NCBI RefSeq assembly: GCF_002368335.1
Contig: NZ_AP018288.1
Coordinates: 928,607-992,606, forward strand
Direction of reading: 5' to 3'
Source: Nostoc sp. NIES-4103
GTDB taxonomy: Bacteria; Cyanobacteriota; Cyanobacteriia; Cyanobacteriales; Nostocaceae
DNA length: 64,000 nt
Shown here one piece after another: positions 33,384 through 42,145 of the stretch. Each line of letters starts with the position of its first letter. Positions within the stretch are counted from its first letter, which is position 1. The notes beneath the pieces are model-generated. The model was not told the DNA's origin and did no database searches. It saw only the letters and a program-made list of their open reading frames with translations. A program made the position numbers and the translations under genes.

Positions 33384-34187
33384 CTACTTTTTTGGCAAAA
33401 TTGGAGAATGCCATCTAGTAAAGTCTTCAATATTAGATATAATTAAGAAGTCAATAGTTTTGAACTGGCGATCAATTGCTGGAAGGCTACAAATTTTTAC
33501 TCCGATATTTAAATAAGCCTGCAAAATATTAGGAATTTCAACATCACATTTATCTGTGTGGTTTTGAGGAATTTCAACACAATAATGTGAATTGGGATAT
33601 ACCAAAATGCTAGAATGCATCAAATTATTTTGCTGAAAATATTGATAAGCACAAGCAGCTTTTCTAGAACATTGGGTGAGTAATGAAGCACAACCAAAAA
33701 AGTATTTATTGTTACTCCAAATGAGATAATTAGCTAGCCCCTGCCAGAGTAATAAAAGCGCTTGAATATTGCGGTATTCTTTAGCTATACATGCACGTCC
33801 AACTTCCACAGATGCTTGCAATACAGAACTAGGAATTTTATCTAGATTAAATATATCAGCAGCATCAAAGCCCAGCCCTTGAGAAGCCATCGTGTAGGTT
33901 TGCATTCGATAAGTACCAATCGTTTTACCCGTATGTTTAGAAATCAGCATTAAATGATGACAAACTGCATCAAACTGATCCCAATCTCTTTGGGTAAGGT
34001 TAGAACTAGAAAATCCCAAGCCTAGTTCCAGATTAAAAACTTCAAAACGTAAGCGAAAAATTGATTCTAATTCTTCTACCGTCGAGGCCAGCCGTAGGAT
34101 ATATTTATCGGTTTGAAGTACAGGAAAATCTGTAGGAATGGAAGGAAGACTAAGTGGGTAATTGATGTTGCGATAAGAAATTTCCAT
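33384..34187 (-). CDS. OlsB-like GNAT acyltransferase (COG3176)
   Basis: A 267-residue protein of the GNAT-like 'hemolysin'/OlsB group, whose best known members attach 3-hydroxyacyl groups to ornithine. Signatures: YILRLASTVEELESIFRLRF and EVFNLELG at the start, WDQFDAVCHHLMLISKHTGK, TIGTYRMQT, VEVGRACIAKEYRNIQALLL with LWQGLANYLI, and YFFGCASL. ATG at 34187 (MEISYRN) is favoured; one at 34211 is possible. No plsC-type partner gene (OlsA) is adjacent, so the substrate is uncertain and could be another acyl acceptor. Confidence 0.87.
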   Translation of the reverse strand: MEISYRNINYPLSLPSIPTDFPVLQTDKYILRLASTVEELESIFRLRFEVFNLELGLGFSSSNLTQRDWDQFDAVCHHLMLISKHTGKTIGTYRMQTYTMASQGLGFDAADIFNLDKIPSSVLQASVEVGRACIAKEYRNIQALLLLWQGLANYLIWSNNKYFFGCASLLTQCSRKAACAYQYFQQNNLMHSSILVYPNSHYCVEIPQNHTDKCDVEIPNILQAYLNIGVKICSLPAIDRQFKTIDFLIISNIEDFTRWHSPILPKK

Positions 34188-34318
34188 CTGTCTCCAACTT
34201 GAAATGTGCAAAGATATCCTACTAGGATTTACATACTGTACAAAGAGTGTAGATTACGCATTAACGTATTAAAGCGTTATTTGTGTACTTGCAGATAACA
34301 GATTCACACAAAGGTATA

Positions 34319-34421
34319 ATACCAATTCGTAATTCGTAATTCGTAATTCGTAATTAAGAAAATTAAATTTAGCAGGAGTTTCGTGATTTGTATCTGTTGC
34401 CCTCTCTTATAGAATTGGTAT
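34319..34421. mobile_element. Small inverted-repeat element with AATTCGT heptamers
   Basis: ATACCAATTC (34319-34328) is exactly inverted at 34412-34421. Just inside the left end are four tandem AATTCGT heptamers. No coding capacity; length 103 bp. The remaining gap 34212-34743 has no gene. Confidence 0.6.
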
Positions 34422-34551
34422 AAGTTATCGTGCTTTTATTATCGGCTTAAATTTTAGAAAAATCTGGCAATAAGATACAGAATTGGCTTAATGCATACAT
34501 AAATTTTTCTGTCAATTGTAGTCAAAGAATAAATTCACGATACGGGTAGAA

Positions 34552-34575
34552 AGCCCCCGAATAAATCCGGGGGCT
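34552..34575 (-). terminator. Hairpin, candidate terminator for ndhAIGE-nadK
   Basis: AGCCCCCGAATAAATCCGGG plus GGCT forms a GC-rich stem with a short loop about 170 bases after the nadK stop; on the minus strand it is followed by TTTCT, a weak T-run. Confidence 0.5.
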
Positions 34576-34743
34576 GGTATGATTTTAGGTTTAAAAGAAA
34601 GCTGCGGTAAAAGCAATTGGCAGATACTTAAACAGGGGACTGGGGATTAGGGTAGTGACAGATTATGTACGGGGATGCAAACCCCGCCCAAATGCTTTTT
34701 GAACATCTTCCCAGTACCCAGTCACCAGTACCCATTCCCCAGT

Positions 34744-35664
34744 TCAATTTCGGTGATTGTTAGCGTAGCGAACCCTAGTGCCTGCCCAAAGCAACTTCTC
34801 TCGCAATGTCTGATAATATGAATTGTTTTCCCGCAAAATAATAAACTTAGCCCGACAATCAGCCATTCGTACATCAACACGATGTCCGGGCCAAATTGAA
34901 GTAGCTAACACGCCATCTGTCCACAGCTTGGTACTCAAATCATAATCTCCCAAAGGCCAGACGCTGACGACGGAACCAGGAGGCAAAACCAAGGGGCGAC
35001 TAGAAAGACTCATGGGACAAATAGGAGTGATGGTAATTGCCTCCATACCATCGTGCATAATTGGGCCATTAGCAGACACAGTGTAGCCTGTAGAACCTGT
35101 GGGAGTGGCAATAATTAACCCATCCCCCACATATTGATCGACTACCTCACCGTCAATTTCCATTTCTAGAATTGAGGTGATCATGCGGTCAGCGGAAGCG
35201 GGTTTGACACAAAATTCATTCAAAGAGAGGTAGCGTTCGGTCACTGGTTCCAAATTCGTGCGATGTCCTTCATACACCGCAGCTTGCAACATCATCCGGC
35301 GCTGGACAGCATAACGATCCTCCAATAGCCGATCCCAAACTTTCTCTGTATCCTGAAATTCATCCACTGACTCGGTTAAGAAGCCCAGATGGCCGCCTAC
35401 ATTCACTCCGAGAATGGGGATACCAGCTGGGGCTAAATGTCTGGCACTAGTTAAAACAGTGCCATCACCACCGAGTACCAAAGCTAAATCAATTGGTTGA
35501 CCCGCCGAAGCTAAAAACACCGGATAAGGGTTATCTTTGGGCCCGCTAGGCCCCATTAAAACCTGGCAGTCACGATTTTCCAGTTGCTTAGCACAAATTT
35601 CTGCCCAGCGTTTACTCTGGGAATCTCGCGCCTTATAGGCAATGATTACCTGCTTGAGTTGCAC
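34744..35664 (-). CDS. nadK: NAD kinase
   Basis: Phosphorylates NAD to NADP, the electron acceptor of photosynthesis. About 306 residues. The conserved LALVLGGDGTVLTSARHLAP (GGDG loop), NVGGHLGFLTE, the diphosphate-binding NEFCVKPAS and TPTGSTGYTVSANGPIMHDG are all present. GTG at 35664 (VQLKQVIIAYKARD) is preferred; an in-frame TTG at 35670 is also possible. The gene begins within a few bases of the ndhE stop and so is probably the last gene of the ndhAIGE operon. Confidence 0.96.
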   Translation of the reverse strand: MQLKQVIIAYKARDSQSKRWAEICAKQLENRDCQVLMGPSGPKDNPYPVFLASAGQPIDLALVLGGDGTVLTSARHLAPAGIPILGVNVGGHLGFLTESVDEFQDTEKVWDRLLEDRYAVQRRMMLQAAVYEGHRTNLEPVTERYLSLNEFCVKPASADRMITSILEMEIDGEVVDQYVGDGLIIATPTGSTGYTVSANGPIMHDGMEAITITPICPMSLSSRPLVLPPGSVVSVWPLGDYDLSTKLWTDGVLATSIWPGHRVDVRMADCRAKFIILRENNSYYQTLREKLLWAGTRVRYANNHRN

Positions 35665-35670
35665 GCGCAA

Positions 35671-35976
35671 TTACCACTTCAGGAGATTAAACTGCTCCAT
35701 ATCGACGGTATCACGGTTGCGATAAATGGCAAGCACGATCGCTAACCCCACCGCCGCCTCAGCAGCCGCCACGGTAATCACAAACACTGTGAATACCTGA
35801 CCCTTAATTAATGTTGAATCAAGGAAGTTGGAAAATGCCATTAAATTCAGATTAACGGCATTCAGCAGTAATTCAATTGACATCAGCACCCGTACAGCGT
35901 TACGGCTGGTAATTAAGCCATAAATACCGATACAGAATAAAGCGGCTGCAAGTAATAAGAAGTACTGGAGTTGCAT
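35671..35976 (-). CDS. ndhE: NDH-1 subunit 4L, NdhE
   Basis: A 101-residue NuoK-type membrane subunit of the photosynthetic NDH-1 complex in thylakoids. Three membrane helices: LQYFLLLAAALFCIGIYGLI, AVRVLMSIELLLNAVNLNLM (with the conserved Glu used in proton transfer) and VFTVFVITVAAAEAAVGLAI with a second conserved Glu. It follows ndhG by 78 bases and abuts nadK. Confidence 0.98.
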   Translation of the reverse strand: MQLQYFLLLAAALFCIGIYGLITSRNAVRVLMSIELLLNAVNLNLMAFSNFLDSTLIKGQVFTVFVITVAAAEAAVGLAIVLAIYRNRDTVDMEQFNLLKW

Positions 35977-36054
35977 GAATCTTTTGTCAGTTGTTAGTGG
36001 TCAGTGGTCAGTTGTCAGTTGTAAGCAGTTCTGCGACCAGAATCACTGCGATCG

Positions 36055-36678
36055 CTATTCCAAATCGCTTGATCCAGTTGTAGTGCTTGCTGATACTAGT
36101 TCTCTAGGGCGTTCTGGCAAAGTTAAAACTGTTTGTGGCAGGTCTGAAGGCGTAACTTGGTCGGGCAAATATTCACGACGTGCCAAAATAATTGCTCCTA
36201 CCATCGCCATTAGCAACAAAACAGAAGCCAATTCAAAAGGTAGTAAAAAGTCACTGAAGAAATGTTCTCCAATCAACACTATGGAACTTTCACCAGCCAC
36301 AGCAGGAGTGGAGTATGCCCAAGGAGTTGCCAACACCATCGTACTTAAAAGGGCAAATAATCCCAGACTGACTACCGCTGTAAGTATCTTACGCACGCCA
36401 GTGCTAGGAAACGGTGCAAAATCTTGCCGCTTGTTCACCAACATAATGGCAAACAAAATCAGCACGTTAACAGCACCCACATAAATCAGTACTTGTGCTG
36501 CTGCTACAAAGTCACCATTCAGCAACAGGTACATTCCGGCGATGCTGATGAACACACCGCCCAGCAGAAAGGCAGAATAGACAATGTTGGAGAATACCAC
36601 TACACCTATGGCCGATCCAATCATCATCAAAGCCAGTATGCCAAACGAAACAATCTGTACTCCTTCGGCTAGATTCAC
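36055..36678 (-). CDS. ndhG: NDH-1 subunit 6, NdhG
   Basis: A 207-residue NuoJ-type membrane subunit of NDH-1. Five hydrophobic segments, including VQIVSFGILALMMIGSAIGV, AFLLGGVFISIAGMYLLLNG, DFVAAAQVLIYVGAVNVLIL and ELASVLLLMAMVGAIILARR, the latter two holding the most conserved residues. The C-terminal soluble extension is common in cyanobacteria. It is separated from ndhI by 137 bases made largely of STRR heptamers. Confidence 0.97.
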   Translation of the reverse strand: MNLAEGVQIVSFGILALMMIGSAIGVVVFSNIVYSAFLLGGVFISIAGMYLLLNGDFVAAAQVLIYVGAVNVLILFAIMLVNKRQDFAPFPSTGVRKILTAVVSLGLFALLSTMVLATPWAYSTPAVAGESSIVLIGEHFFSDFLLPFELASVLLLMAMVGAIILARREYLPDQVTPSDLPQTVLTLPERPRELVSASTTTGSSDLE

Positions 36679-36691
36679 TGTTTTTTGTCCT

Positions 36692-36810
36692 CAGTCAATG
36701 GTCAATGGTCATTGGTCATTGGTCAATGGTCAACAGTCAATAGTCAATAGTCAGTAGTTAATAATTATTACTTTGGACTATTGACTCTTGACTTTGGACT
36801 CTTGACTCAT
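36692..36810. repeat. STRR tract between ndhG and ndhI
   Basis: GTCAATG, GTCATTG, GTCAATA and TTGACTC heptamers fill the spacer inside the ndh operon. Another tract (GAGTTAG and AACTGTT units, 37440-37513) separates ndhI from ndhA, and a shorter one lies between ndhE and ndhG (35981-36020). Confidence 0.88.
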
Positions 36811-36815
36811 TTCAT

Positions 36816-37400
36816 TTATTTTTCTGTTTGTTCTACGAGGTCTTCTGGACGCGCACCAGCGCGGGGTGCATCGGCGGGTAGGTCGTGGGGGTCAAGCACA
36901 CCCTTGGGTAAGTACACTAGTTCGCGTAGTGGCGTGACCATCGGGTCATTTGTGACTTTGTAGGGCAGACGACCAAGGGCTACGTTGTCATAGTTTAATT
37001 CGTGGCGATCGTAAGTGGAAAGCTCGTATTCTTCTGTCATGGACAAACAGTTAGTCGGGCAAAATTCCACACAATTACCGCAAAAGATACAAACTCCAAA
37101 GTCAATGCTGTAGTGCTTGAGCTTTTTCTTTTTGTTAGCTTTTTCAAATTCCCAATCAACTACAGGCAGATTGATGGGACAAACTCGAACACAGACTTCG
37201 CAGGCGATGCATTTATCAAATTCAAAGTGAATTCTGCCACGAAACCGTTCGCCAGGAATCAGTTTTTCGTAAGGATATTGCACTGTCACCGGACGCCGCC
37301 GCATATGGTCGAAAGTTACAGATAGCCCTTCACCAATGTAACGACCAGCTTGCACTGCTTCTTTGGCGTAATCACCAACTTGCTTCAGGAACTTTAGCAT
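36816..37400 (-). CDS. ndhI: NDH-1 iron-sulfur subunit NdhI
   Basis: A 194-residue peripheral-arm subunit carrying two [4Fe-4S] clusters: CIACEVCVRVCP and CIFCGNCVEFCP, each with the downstream proline. The N-terminal amphipathic YAKEAVQAGRYIGEGLSVTF and RPVTVQYPYEKLIPGERFRG are typical. The tail (PRAGARPEDLVEQTEK) is cyanobacterial. It passes electrons from ferredoxin toward plastoquinone in NDH-1. Confidence 0.98.
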   Translation of the reverse strand: MLKFLKQVGDYAKEAVQAGRYIGEGLSVTFDHMRRRPVTVQYPYEKLIPGERFRGRIHFEFDKCIACEVCVRVCPINLPVVDWEFEKANKKKKLKHYSIDFGVCIFCGNCVEFCPTNCLSMTEEYELSTYDRHELNYDNVALGRLPYKVTNDPMVTPLRELVYLPKGVLDPHDLPADAPRAGARPEDLVEQTEK

Positions 37401-37516
37401 TTTCGTGTTTTACTCTCTGTTCGGGTCATAAAAGTTAGAAGTGAGGAGTTAGGAGTTAGGAGTTAATAAAAAATCTATAACTCTTAACTCATAACTGTTA
37501 ACTGTTAACTCTCCTA

Positions 37517-38635
37517 TTAGCCACCAAAGGCGACGGGAAAGGCTAGTTTTAGAGCTGCGGTTAATAACAGATTAACCAAACCAACTGGTAACAAAAACTT
37601 CCATCCTAAATCTAGCAATTGGTCAATACGAACTCTAGGTACTGTCCAGCGTAATAGGATGGCAATAAACACCAGAAAGTAAGCTTTGAGCAAGGTCATG
37701 GTGATACCCAAAGAAGCGTCAATTACCTGCAACACAGGATTTGCTTCGCTGACGCCTAGCCAGTTGGCTAGGGTATCGAGGGGAACAGGGAAATCCCAAC
37801 CGCCCAGGTAGAGAACTGCTACTAGTAGGGCAGAAAGTACTAGGTTGACATAGGAACTGAGGTAGAACAGAGCGAATTTCATGCCTGAGTACTCAGTCTG
37901 ATAGCCTGCTACTAGTTCTTCTTCAGCTTCGGGGAGGTCAAAAGGCAATCGTTCACACTCAGCAAGGGCAGCTATCCAAAAGATTAGGAAACCGACTGGT
38001 TGCCGCCAAATGTTCCAGCCAAGGATACCGTATCCCGATTGCTGATTTACAATGTCAATGGTGCTGAGGCTATTAGACATCATTGCGATCGCCAGCACAC
38101 TCAGCGCCAAAGGAATTTCATAACTAATTGACTGCGCTGCTGCCCGCAACCCCCCTAAGAGGGAATATTTATTATTAGATGCATAGCCAGCCATTAATAA
38201 GCCAATGGGCTGAATGCTAGACAAGGCAATCCACAAGAAGATACCTGTGCCTATGTTTGTGATCACGATGTTCTGTCCAAAAGGCACAATCAAATAGGAC
38301 AGAAATACTGGCAGCACAACGATAATGGGGCCGAGGGTAAACAGCCAAGGGTCAGATTGAGCTGGTACAATATCTTCTTTAAATACCAGCTTGAGACCAT
38401 CAGCTACCGGAGCCAGTAAACCCAAAGGCCCAATATATTCAGGGCCAATGCGCTGCTGCGCTGCTGCCGAAATTTTCCGTTCTAGCCAAACACAAACCAG
38501 CACTCCTACCGTTGCCCCAATGAGCATTAATATCATCGGTAGAGGTATCCAAATAGCTTTGGCTGTTCCTGCTGGCAGTCCTAAATCCGTCAGGGATTTA
38601 ATAAAAGTTCCTTGGAGGTCAATTCCTGAATTCAT
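37517..38635 (-). CDS. ndhA: NDH-1 subunit 1, NdhA
   Basis: A 372-residue NuoH-type membrane subunit that forms part of the quinone-binding site. Conserved parts: VCVWLERKISAAAQQRIGPE, PLGLLAPVADGLKLVFKEDI, NNKYSLLGGLRAAAQSISYE and PFDLPEAEEELVAGYQTEYS with the C-terminal RWTVPRVRIDQLLDLGWKFL. It is the first gene of the ndhA-I-G-E cluster, the standard cyanobacterial order. Confidence 0.98.
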   Translation of the reverse strand: MNSGIDLQGTFIKSLTDLGLPAGTAKAIWIPLPMILMLIGATVGVLVCVWLERKISAAAQQRIGPEYIGPLGLLAPVADGLKLVFKEDIVPAQSDPWLFTLGPIIVVLPVFLSYLIVPFGQNIVITNIGTGIFLWIALSSIQPIGLLMAGYASNNKYSLLGGLRAAAQSISYEIPLALSVLAIAMMSNSLSTIDIVNQQSGYGILGWNIWRQPVGFLIFWIAALAECERLPFDLPEAEEELVAGYQTEYSGMKFALFYLSSYVNLVLSALLVAVLYLGGWDFPVPLDTLANWLGVSEANPVLQVIDASLGITMTLLKAYFLVFIAILLRWTVPRVRIDQLLDLGWKFLLPVGLVNLLLTAALKLAFPVAFGG

Positions 38636-38876
38636 GTTTCCGCTCTTTAAGTCAACTTAAGTATGAAGTGTGAAGTATGAAGTATCTAATTTCACCCTTC
38701 ACCTTTCATGCTCACTATCCTTTATCCTTTGATGATCACGCCTGATTGAAGATTTGTTGCCAATTCCCATGCCTAGTATATCGTTGGATGGTTTTTGGCT
38801 CTTGAAGCTACACTAGAAGTTCTACTTATGATCAGGATTGAGATTCACTAATTAAACCCCTGGTGAGGAGATGGGG
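38636..38876. other. Promoter region of the ndhAIGE operon, no gene
   Basis: About 240 bases between ndhA and the STRR tract. It should contain the ndh operon promoter, but no box is convincing. AAGTATGAAGTGTGAAGTATG repeats occur at about 38659-38682. Confidence 0.4.
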
Positions 38877-38996
38877 CATGGTAGTAGGGAGTGGGGAATG
38901 GGGAGTAGGGAGTAGGGAAGAGAATTCTTAAATAATTTCTCCCTCATCTTCCTCATCTCCCTCATCTCCCTCATCCCCCTTCCCCTTCCCCTTCCT
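38877..38996. repeat. STRR cluster upstream of ndhA / downstream of gltA
   Basis: GTAGGGA/GTGGGGA heptamers (38881-38920) followed by CTCCCTCAT-type nonamers and CCCCTT hexamers (38940-38993). Confidence 0.88.
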
Positions 38997-39111
38997 CACA
39001 AAGGCAACACAAAGACTCCGCCTCCATGTTGGCGACGGTTGTCTGCTTTTTCCAAGTTTTGTGAATTTCCCATAGCTGGGTGGTCAATATGACTGACAAT
39101 TAGACTGTCAG

Positions 39112-40248
39112 CTAACGTTCTGTAAGAGAAGTGTAGGGAACGTCGTGCTTGCCGTTGTAAACTTGGGTGGGACGGAAAATCCGGTTTTCTGCTAGCTGTT
39201 CTTTCCAATGGGCTAGCCAACCGGCAACGCGAGCGATCGCAAATATTGGTGTAAACAAGTCTGTGGGAATTCCCATTTTCCTGTACACCAAACCTGAATA
39301 AAAGTCAACATTGGGATAAATCCCTTTGCTACCGAGTTTTTCCTCGACTACCCTTTCCATCTCTTGGGCAATGTCATAATATTTATCTGCCCCAAACTTG
39401 TCGAACAACTGTTCTGCTAAGTTTTGTAAGATGGTGGCTCGTGGGTCTTTGACTTTGTAAACGCGATGCCCAAAGCCCATAATTTTGGCTTTACGTTGCA
39501 GAAGATCCTCTACGTAAGGGCGGACATTTTCTACTGAGCCAATATCTTCCAACATCTGAATGACTTCTTCATTGGCTCCACCATGTAGCGGCCCTCCCAA
39601 GGTGCCTACAGCACTAGCAACCACGGCGTAGGGGTCGGTTAAGGTAGAAGCCGTTACCCTGGCACTGAAGGTAGAGGCATTCATTGTATGTTCGACATGC
39701 AGTATCAAGCAAATGTCGAAAATTTTTGCCGCCAAAGGATCAGGTTCTTTCTCATTGAGCATGTACAAAAAGTTGGCGGCGTAGTCTAAGTCATCCCTAG
39801 GCCTTACTGGGTCATTACCCTTCCGCATCAACTGAAATGCAGCTACCATTGTGGGAATGGTTGCTATCAACCGCACTACAGAATCCCGAATGTAAACAGG
39901 GTTATGTAAGTCACGCAGAGAATAGAACAAACCCAAAGCCGCAGCAGAAGCTTGCAAAGCATCCATCGGGTGACCACTTTCGGGAAAGGATTTCATCATG
40001 TCCCGAATGCGATATTTTATCCGCCTGTGGTGGCGAACCTCATCTTCAAACGCTTTTAGTTCTTCTTTACTTGGCAGTTCACCCCAGATTAAGAGATAAG
40101 CAGTTTCCAAAAATGTACTTTTTGCTGCTAATTCCTCAATCCGGATGCCACGATACTCTAGTATTCCCTTTTGCCCATCTACATAACTGATACTCGATTG
40201 GGCGGCGGGAATGCCTTCTAACCCAGGCTTGTATTCGCACACCATCAT
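39112..40248 (-). CDS. gltA: Citrate synthase
   Basis: Condenses acetyl-CoA and oxaloacetate at the entry of the TCA cycle, which in diazotrophic cyanobacteria feeds 2-oxoglutarate to nitrogen assimilation. Catalytic segments: HVEHTMNASTFSARV, LGGPLHGGANEEV, MGFGHRVYKVKDPR and NVDFYSGLVYRKMGIP. The start at 40248 (MMVCEYKPGLEGIP) gives 378 residues, the usual cyanobacterial length; an in-frame extension to 40335 is considered non-coding or leader. The sixA gene lies upstream on the same strand. Confidence 0.97.
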   Translation of the reverse strand: MMVCEYKPGLEGIPAAQSSISYVDGQKGILEYRGIRIEELAAKSTFLETAYLLIWGELPSKEELKAFEDEVRHHRRIKYRIRDMMKSFPESGHPMDALQASAAALGLFYSLRDLHNPVYIRDSVVRLIATIPTMVAAFQLMRKGNDPVRPRDDLDYAANFLYMLNEKEPDPLAAKIFDICLILHVEHTMNASTFSARVTASTLTDPYAVVASAVGTLGGPLHGGANEEVIQMLEDIGSVENVRPYVEDLLQRKAKIMGFGHRVYKVKDPRATILQNLAEQLFDKFGADKYYDIAQEMERVVEEKLGSKGIYPNVDFYSGLVYRKMGIPTDLFTPIFAIARVAGWLAHWKEQLAENRIFRPTQVYNGKHDVPYTSLTER

Positions 40249-40360
40249 GGCAACACCATTTGCTTTGTGAAATATCCGACTAGCTAATTTACCAGAAAAT
40301 GATTTTCGCCATAACAGTAGCCGATCTAACAACAATCCTTAGAGAAAGGTTGAAAAACTG

Positions 40361-40855
40361 TTACAGCAAGTACTTGGGTGGTGTCATCCAGAACATCTGA
40401 CTACGACCCACAGCAGAGCCTATTTCTGGTAGTTTTATCCCAATCATACCTGCTTTTTTCAAGACGAGGCTGGCTTTGACTTCCCCCCAAAGCAGAATTT
40501 CTGCCCAACTGCTCAAACAAGGTTCGTGTCCCACCAAGGCAAGTTGGGTATTTGGGGAATAATTTCTCGGTTCTAACCAGTTAAGCAGCCAACTGGAAAT
40601 TTGTCCATCAGGGGCAAGGTGAGTTGATTCTTCTAACTGGGAACTAAGTCCGGCTGCGATGAGAATTTCAGCCGTTTGGCGGGCGCGTACTAAGGGACTA
40701 GTGAGAATCAAATCAAATTGCAAACCCAGCTTTTTCAATCGATGAGCAACTTTCTCTGTTTTTTGTCGCCCTTCTTTGGTGAGATTTCGCTGTTCATCTT
40801 TCAGACCAGGTTGCTTTTCTTCGGCGATACCATGACGAATTAGATACAGTTCCAC
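40361..40855 (-). CDS. sixA: Phosphohistidine phosphatase SixA
   Basis: A 164-residue histidine phosphatase. The catalytic RHG motif is at the N-terminus (ELYLIRHGIAEEKQPG) and the second histidine in LALVGHEPCLSSWAEILLWG; RNLTKEGRQKTEKVAHRLKK and ILTSPLVRARQTAEIL match SixA, which dephosphorylates phosphohistidine in signalling or PTS-like proteins. Target here unknown. Same strand as gltA, 112 bases upstream of its start. Confidence 0.95.
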   Translation of the reverse strand: MELYLIRHGIAEEKQPGLKDEQRNLTKEGRQKTEKVAHRLKKLGLQFDLILTSPLVRARQTAEILIAAGLSSQLEESTHLAPDGQISSWLLNWLEPRNYSPNTQLALVGHEPCLSSWAEILLWGEVKASLVLKKAGMIGIKLPEIGSAVGRSQMFWMTPPKYLL

Positions 40856-40905
40856 ACTAGAGTCCTGAGTACTAAGTTCAGCTGCTTTAACACAATATTA
40901 AAACG

Positions 40906-41166
40906 CTATCCACCACTTAGCAATTTGTCATACTCTGGATGTGTCCCAATCCAAAACCATGCAAAATTACCATCTTCTTCTACAGCAAGCGCTCGATAAT
41001 GTATACCAATACGCACTGACCAAAACTGACCAACTTTTTTAAAATGCAGTGATGGATATTTGGGATCTTCCCGAATAAGCTCATAACATCGGTCAGCAAG
41101 CTGTTGGATATCACTCGGTAACTGGCGGTAGTAATACCAAAAATCTGGGGTTGCTCGATGTTTCAC
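40906..41166 (-). CDS. RelE/ParE superfamily toxin
   Basis: An 86-residue protein with the RelE/ParE fold signature: ATPDFWYYYRQLPSDIQQLA at the start, DPKYPSLHFKKVGQFWSVRI and GIHYRALAV followed by WFWIGTHPEYDKLL. The final histidine and the preceding Arg/Lys residues fit an mRNA-cleaving or gyrase-poisoning toxin; which one cannot be told. The upstream antitoxin gene overlaps its start by four bases (ATGA-type junction). Confidence 0.88.
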   Translation of the reverse strand: MKHRATPDFWYYYRQLPSDIQQLADRCYELIREDPKYPSLHFKKVGQFWSVRIGIHYRALAVEEDGNFAWFWIGTHPEYDKLLSGG

Positions 41167-41363
41167 AGATCAGTACAACGCCCTTCTCGCAGATGTTTAA
41201 GTGCTTTCTCTGCCAATGCATCTAACCGACCAGCAGCCACATCTTTTTCAATCTGTTTATCCCAAGCTGCTGCATCGAATTCTGCAAACCAAGCACGAAA
41301 AGCGGCAAGATCCTCTGATGAAAGTTGACTAACAGCAAGTTCGACTTCGTTTAAGCTACTCAT
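41163..41363 (-). CDS. Antitoxin partner of RelE/ParE toxin
   Basis: A 66-residue acidic protein (SSLNEVELAVSQLSSEDLAA, FRAWFAEFDAAAWDKQIEKD, VAAGRLDALAEKALKHLREG) of a small antitoxin family that regularly precedes RelE-like toxins in cyanobacteria. The WDKQIEKDV-x-AGRLD-x-LAEKA segment is the conserved toxin-binding part. It overlaps the toxin start by four bases. No separate DNA-binding domain is evident. Confidence 0.85.
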   Translation of the reverse strand: MSSLNEVELAVSQLSSEDLAAFRAWFAEFDAAAWDKQIEKDVAAGRLDALAEKALKHLREGRCTDL

Positions 41364-41405
41364 AATCTAGGTAAATCAAGCTTGTCATTCTCTAATTTAA
41401 ATATA

Positions 41406-41792
41406 CTATTGTAAATGTAATTTTTTATTTGCTTCCAGAATTTCTAATCCAACGTCAATTCTCTTGCGACACCACTTTGCATTTTCTGGAGGCCAGTTTA
41501 AATCATCGATAAGATATTGCTCGATTAATTCACTATTTATCTTTTTTTTAGAATAACGCGAAGCAGCACAAATAAAGTAATCGAGCCGTTCTTTATCATT
41601 AGGATGATAACTTTGCGGACTAAAGCACAGGTATTTTTCAAAAAAATCTCTTGCTTTTGGAGATGAAATTATCTCATTTAATCCAATATCTTCGTTTGAT
41701 AATTTAAAAGATATACTTTTATATTTACCAGACTTAAGAAAAGCTTGAAAATCTTGTTTAAATAATCTTAACAAAGCATTGTATTCTAGCAT
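41406..41792 (-). CDS. Hypothetical 128-residue protein
   Basis: No family recognised. The sequence is soluble and mostly helical: ALLRLFKQDFQAFLKSGKYK, SSPKARDFFEKYLCFSPQSY, RLDYFICAASRYSKKKINSE, LIEQYLIDDLNWPPENAKWC, and RKRIDVGLEILEANKK. Mixed charge and a conserved-looking W-P-P-E-N-A-K-W segment near the end. It lies in an accessory patch between a toxin-antitoxin pair and another small unknown gene on the same strand, so it may be co-transcribed with them. Confidence 0.6.
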   Translation of the reverse strand: MLEYNALLRLFKQDFQAFLKSGKYKSISFKLSNEDIGLNEIISSPKARDFFEKYLCFSPQSYHPNDKERLDYFICAASRYSKKKINSELIEQYLIDDLNWPPENAKWCRKRIDVGLEILEANKKLHLQ

Positions 41793-41827
41793 TGGTATAT
41801 AACCGTGCTGTGAATGAAAAATACTTC

Positions 41828-42058
41828 CTATAGAATAAAAATTCTCTGTTTTTTGCTAATTAGGAATTTTGGCTTATGGTAGTCGTCATCTAAAAACAAT
41901 ATACAGTAAGGCTTTTCTGTTTCTTTTGTATGTTCTTCTGTTTCTTCTAGGAGATAAGTCCAGTTATTCAACTGTTGAGTAAAAATTTTCAAAATTTCAA
42001 TAACTTCGGTATCACTAATTTTTTTTGAAATTAGAGTTAATTCTTGGTAAGCTTTCAT
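41828..42058 (-). CDS. Hypothetical 76-residue protein
   Basis: Unrecognised. Amphipathic helices in the first part (LTLISKKISDTEVIEILKIF, TQQLNNWTYLLEETEEHTKE), then a beta-rich end (PYCILFLDDDYHKPKFLISK). Low GC. It starts 36 bases upstream of the 128-residue gene on the same strand and is followed upstream by gene fragments, suggesting an accessory, eroding locus. It may be a truncated gene. Confidence 0.45.
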   Translation of the reverse strand: MKAYQELTLISKKISDTEVIEILKIFTQQLNNWTYLLEETEEHTKETEKPYCILFLDDDYHKPKFLISKKQRIFIL

Positions 42059-42089
42059 TCTTTTTTAGAAAGTAATTAGAGTTTTTAGA

Positions 42090-42140
42090 TAATCAGCCGC
42101 TTGGAGGATAGCATCGTGGTCGTTGTAGCTTACATAACCT
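42090..42140 (-). pseudogene. Fragment resembling the DHH phosphoesterase gene
   Basis: Bases 42091-42139 align with 42686-42734 inside the neighbouring DHH gene at 41 of 49 positions, same orientation. In translation the fragment reads GYVSYNDHDAILQAADYL against GYLRYDDRDAIPQAADFL. The conserved frame with mostly silent-type differences suggests a decayed paralogue rather than a recent copy. Confidence 0.55.
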
Positions 42141-42145
42141 TACAG

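Noticed and set aside
40249..40335. Upstream extension of gltA
   Set aside because: Cyanobacterial citrate synthases begin at MMVCEYKPG; the extra 29 residues look non-homologous.
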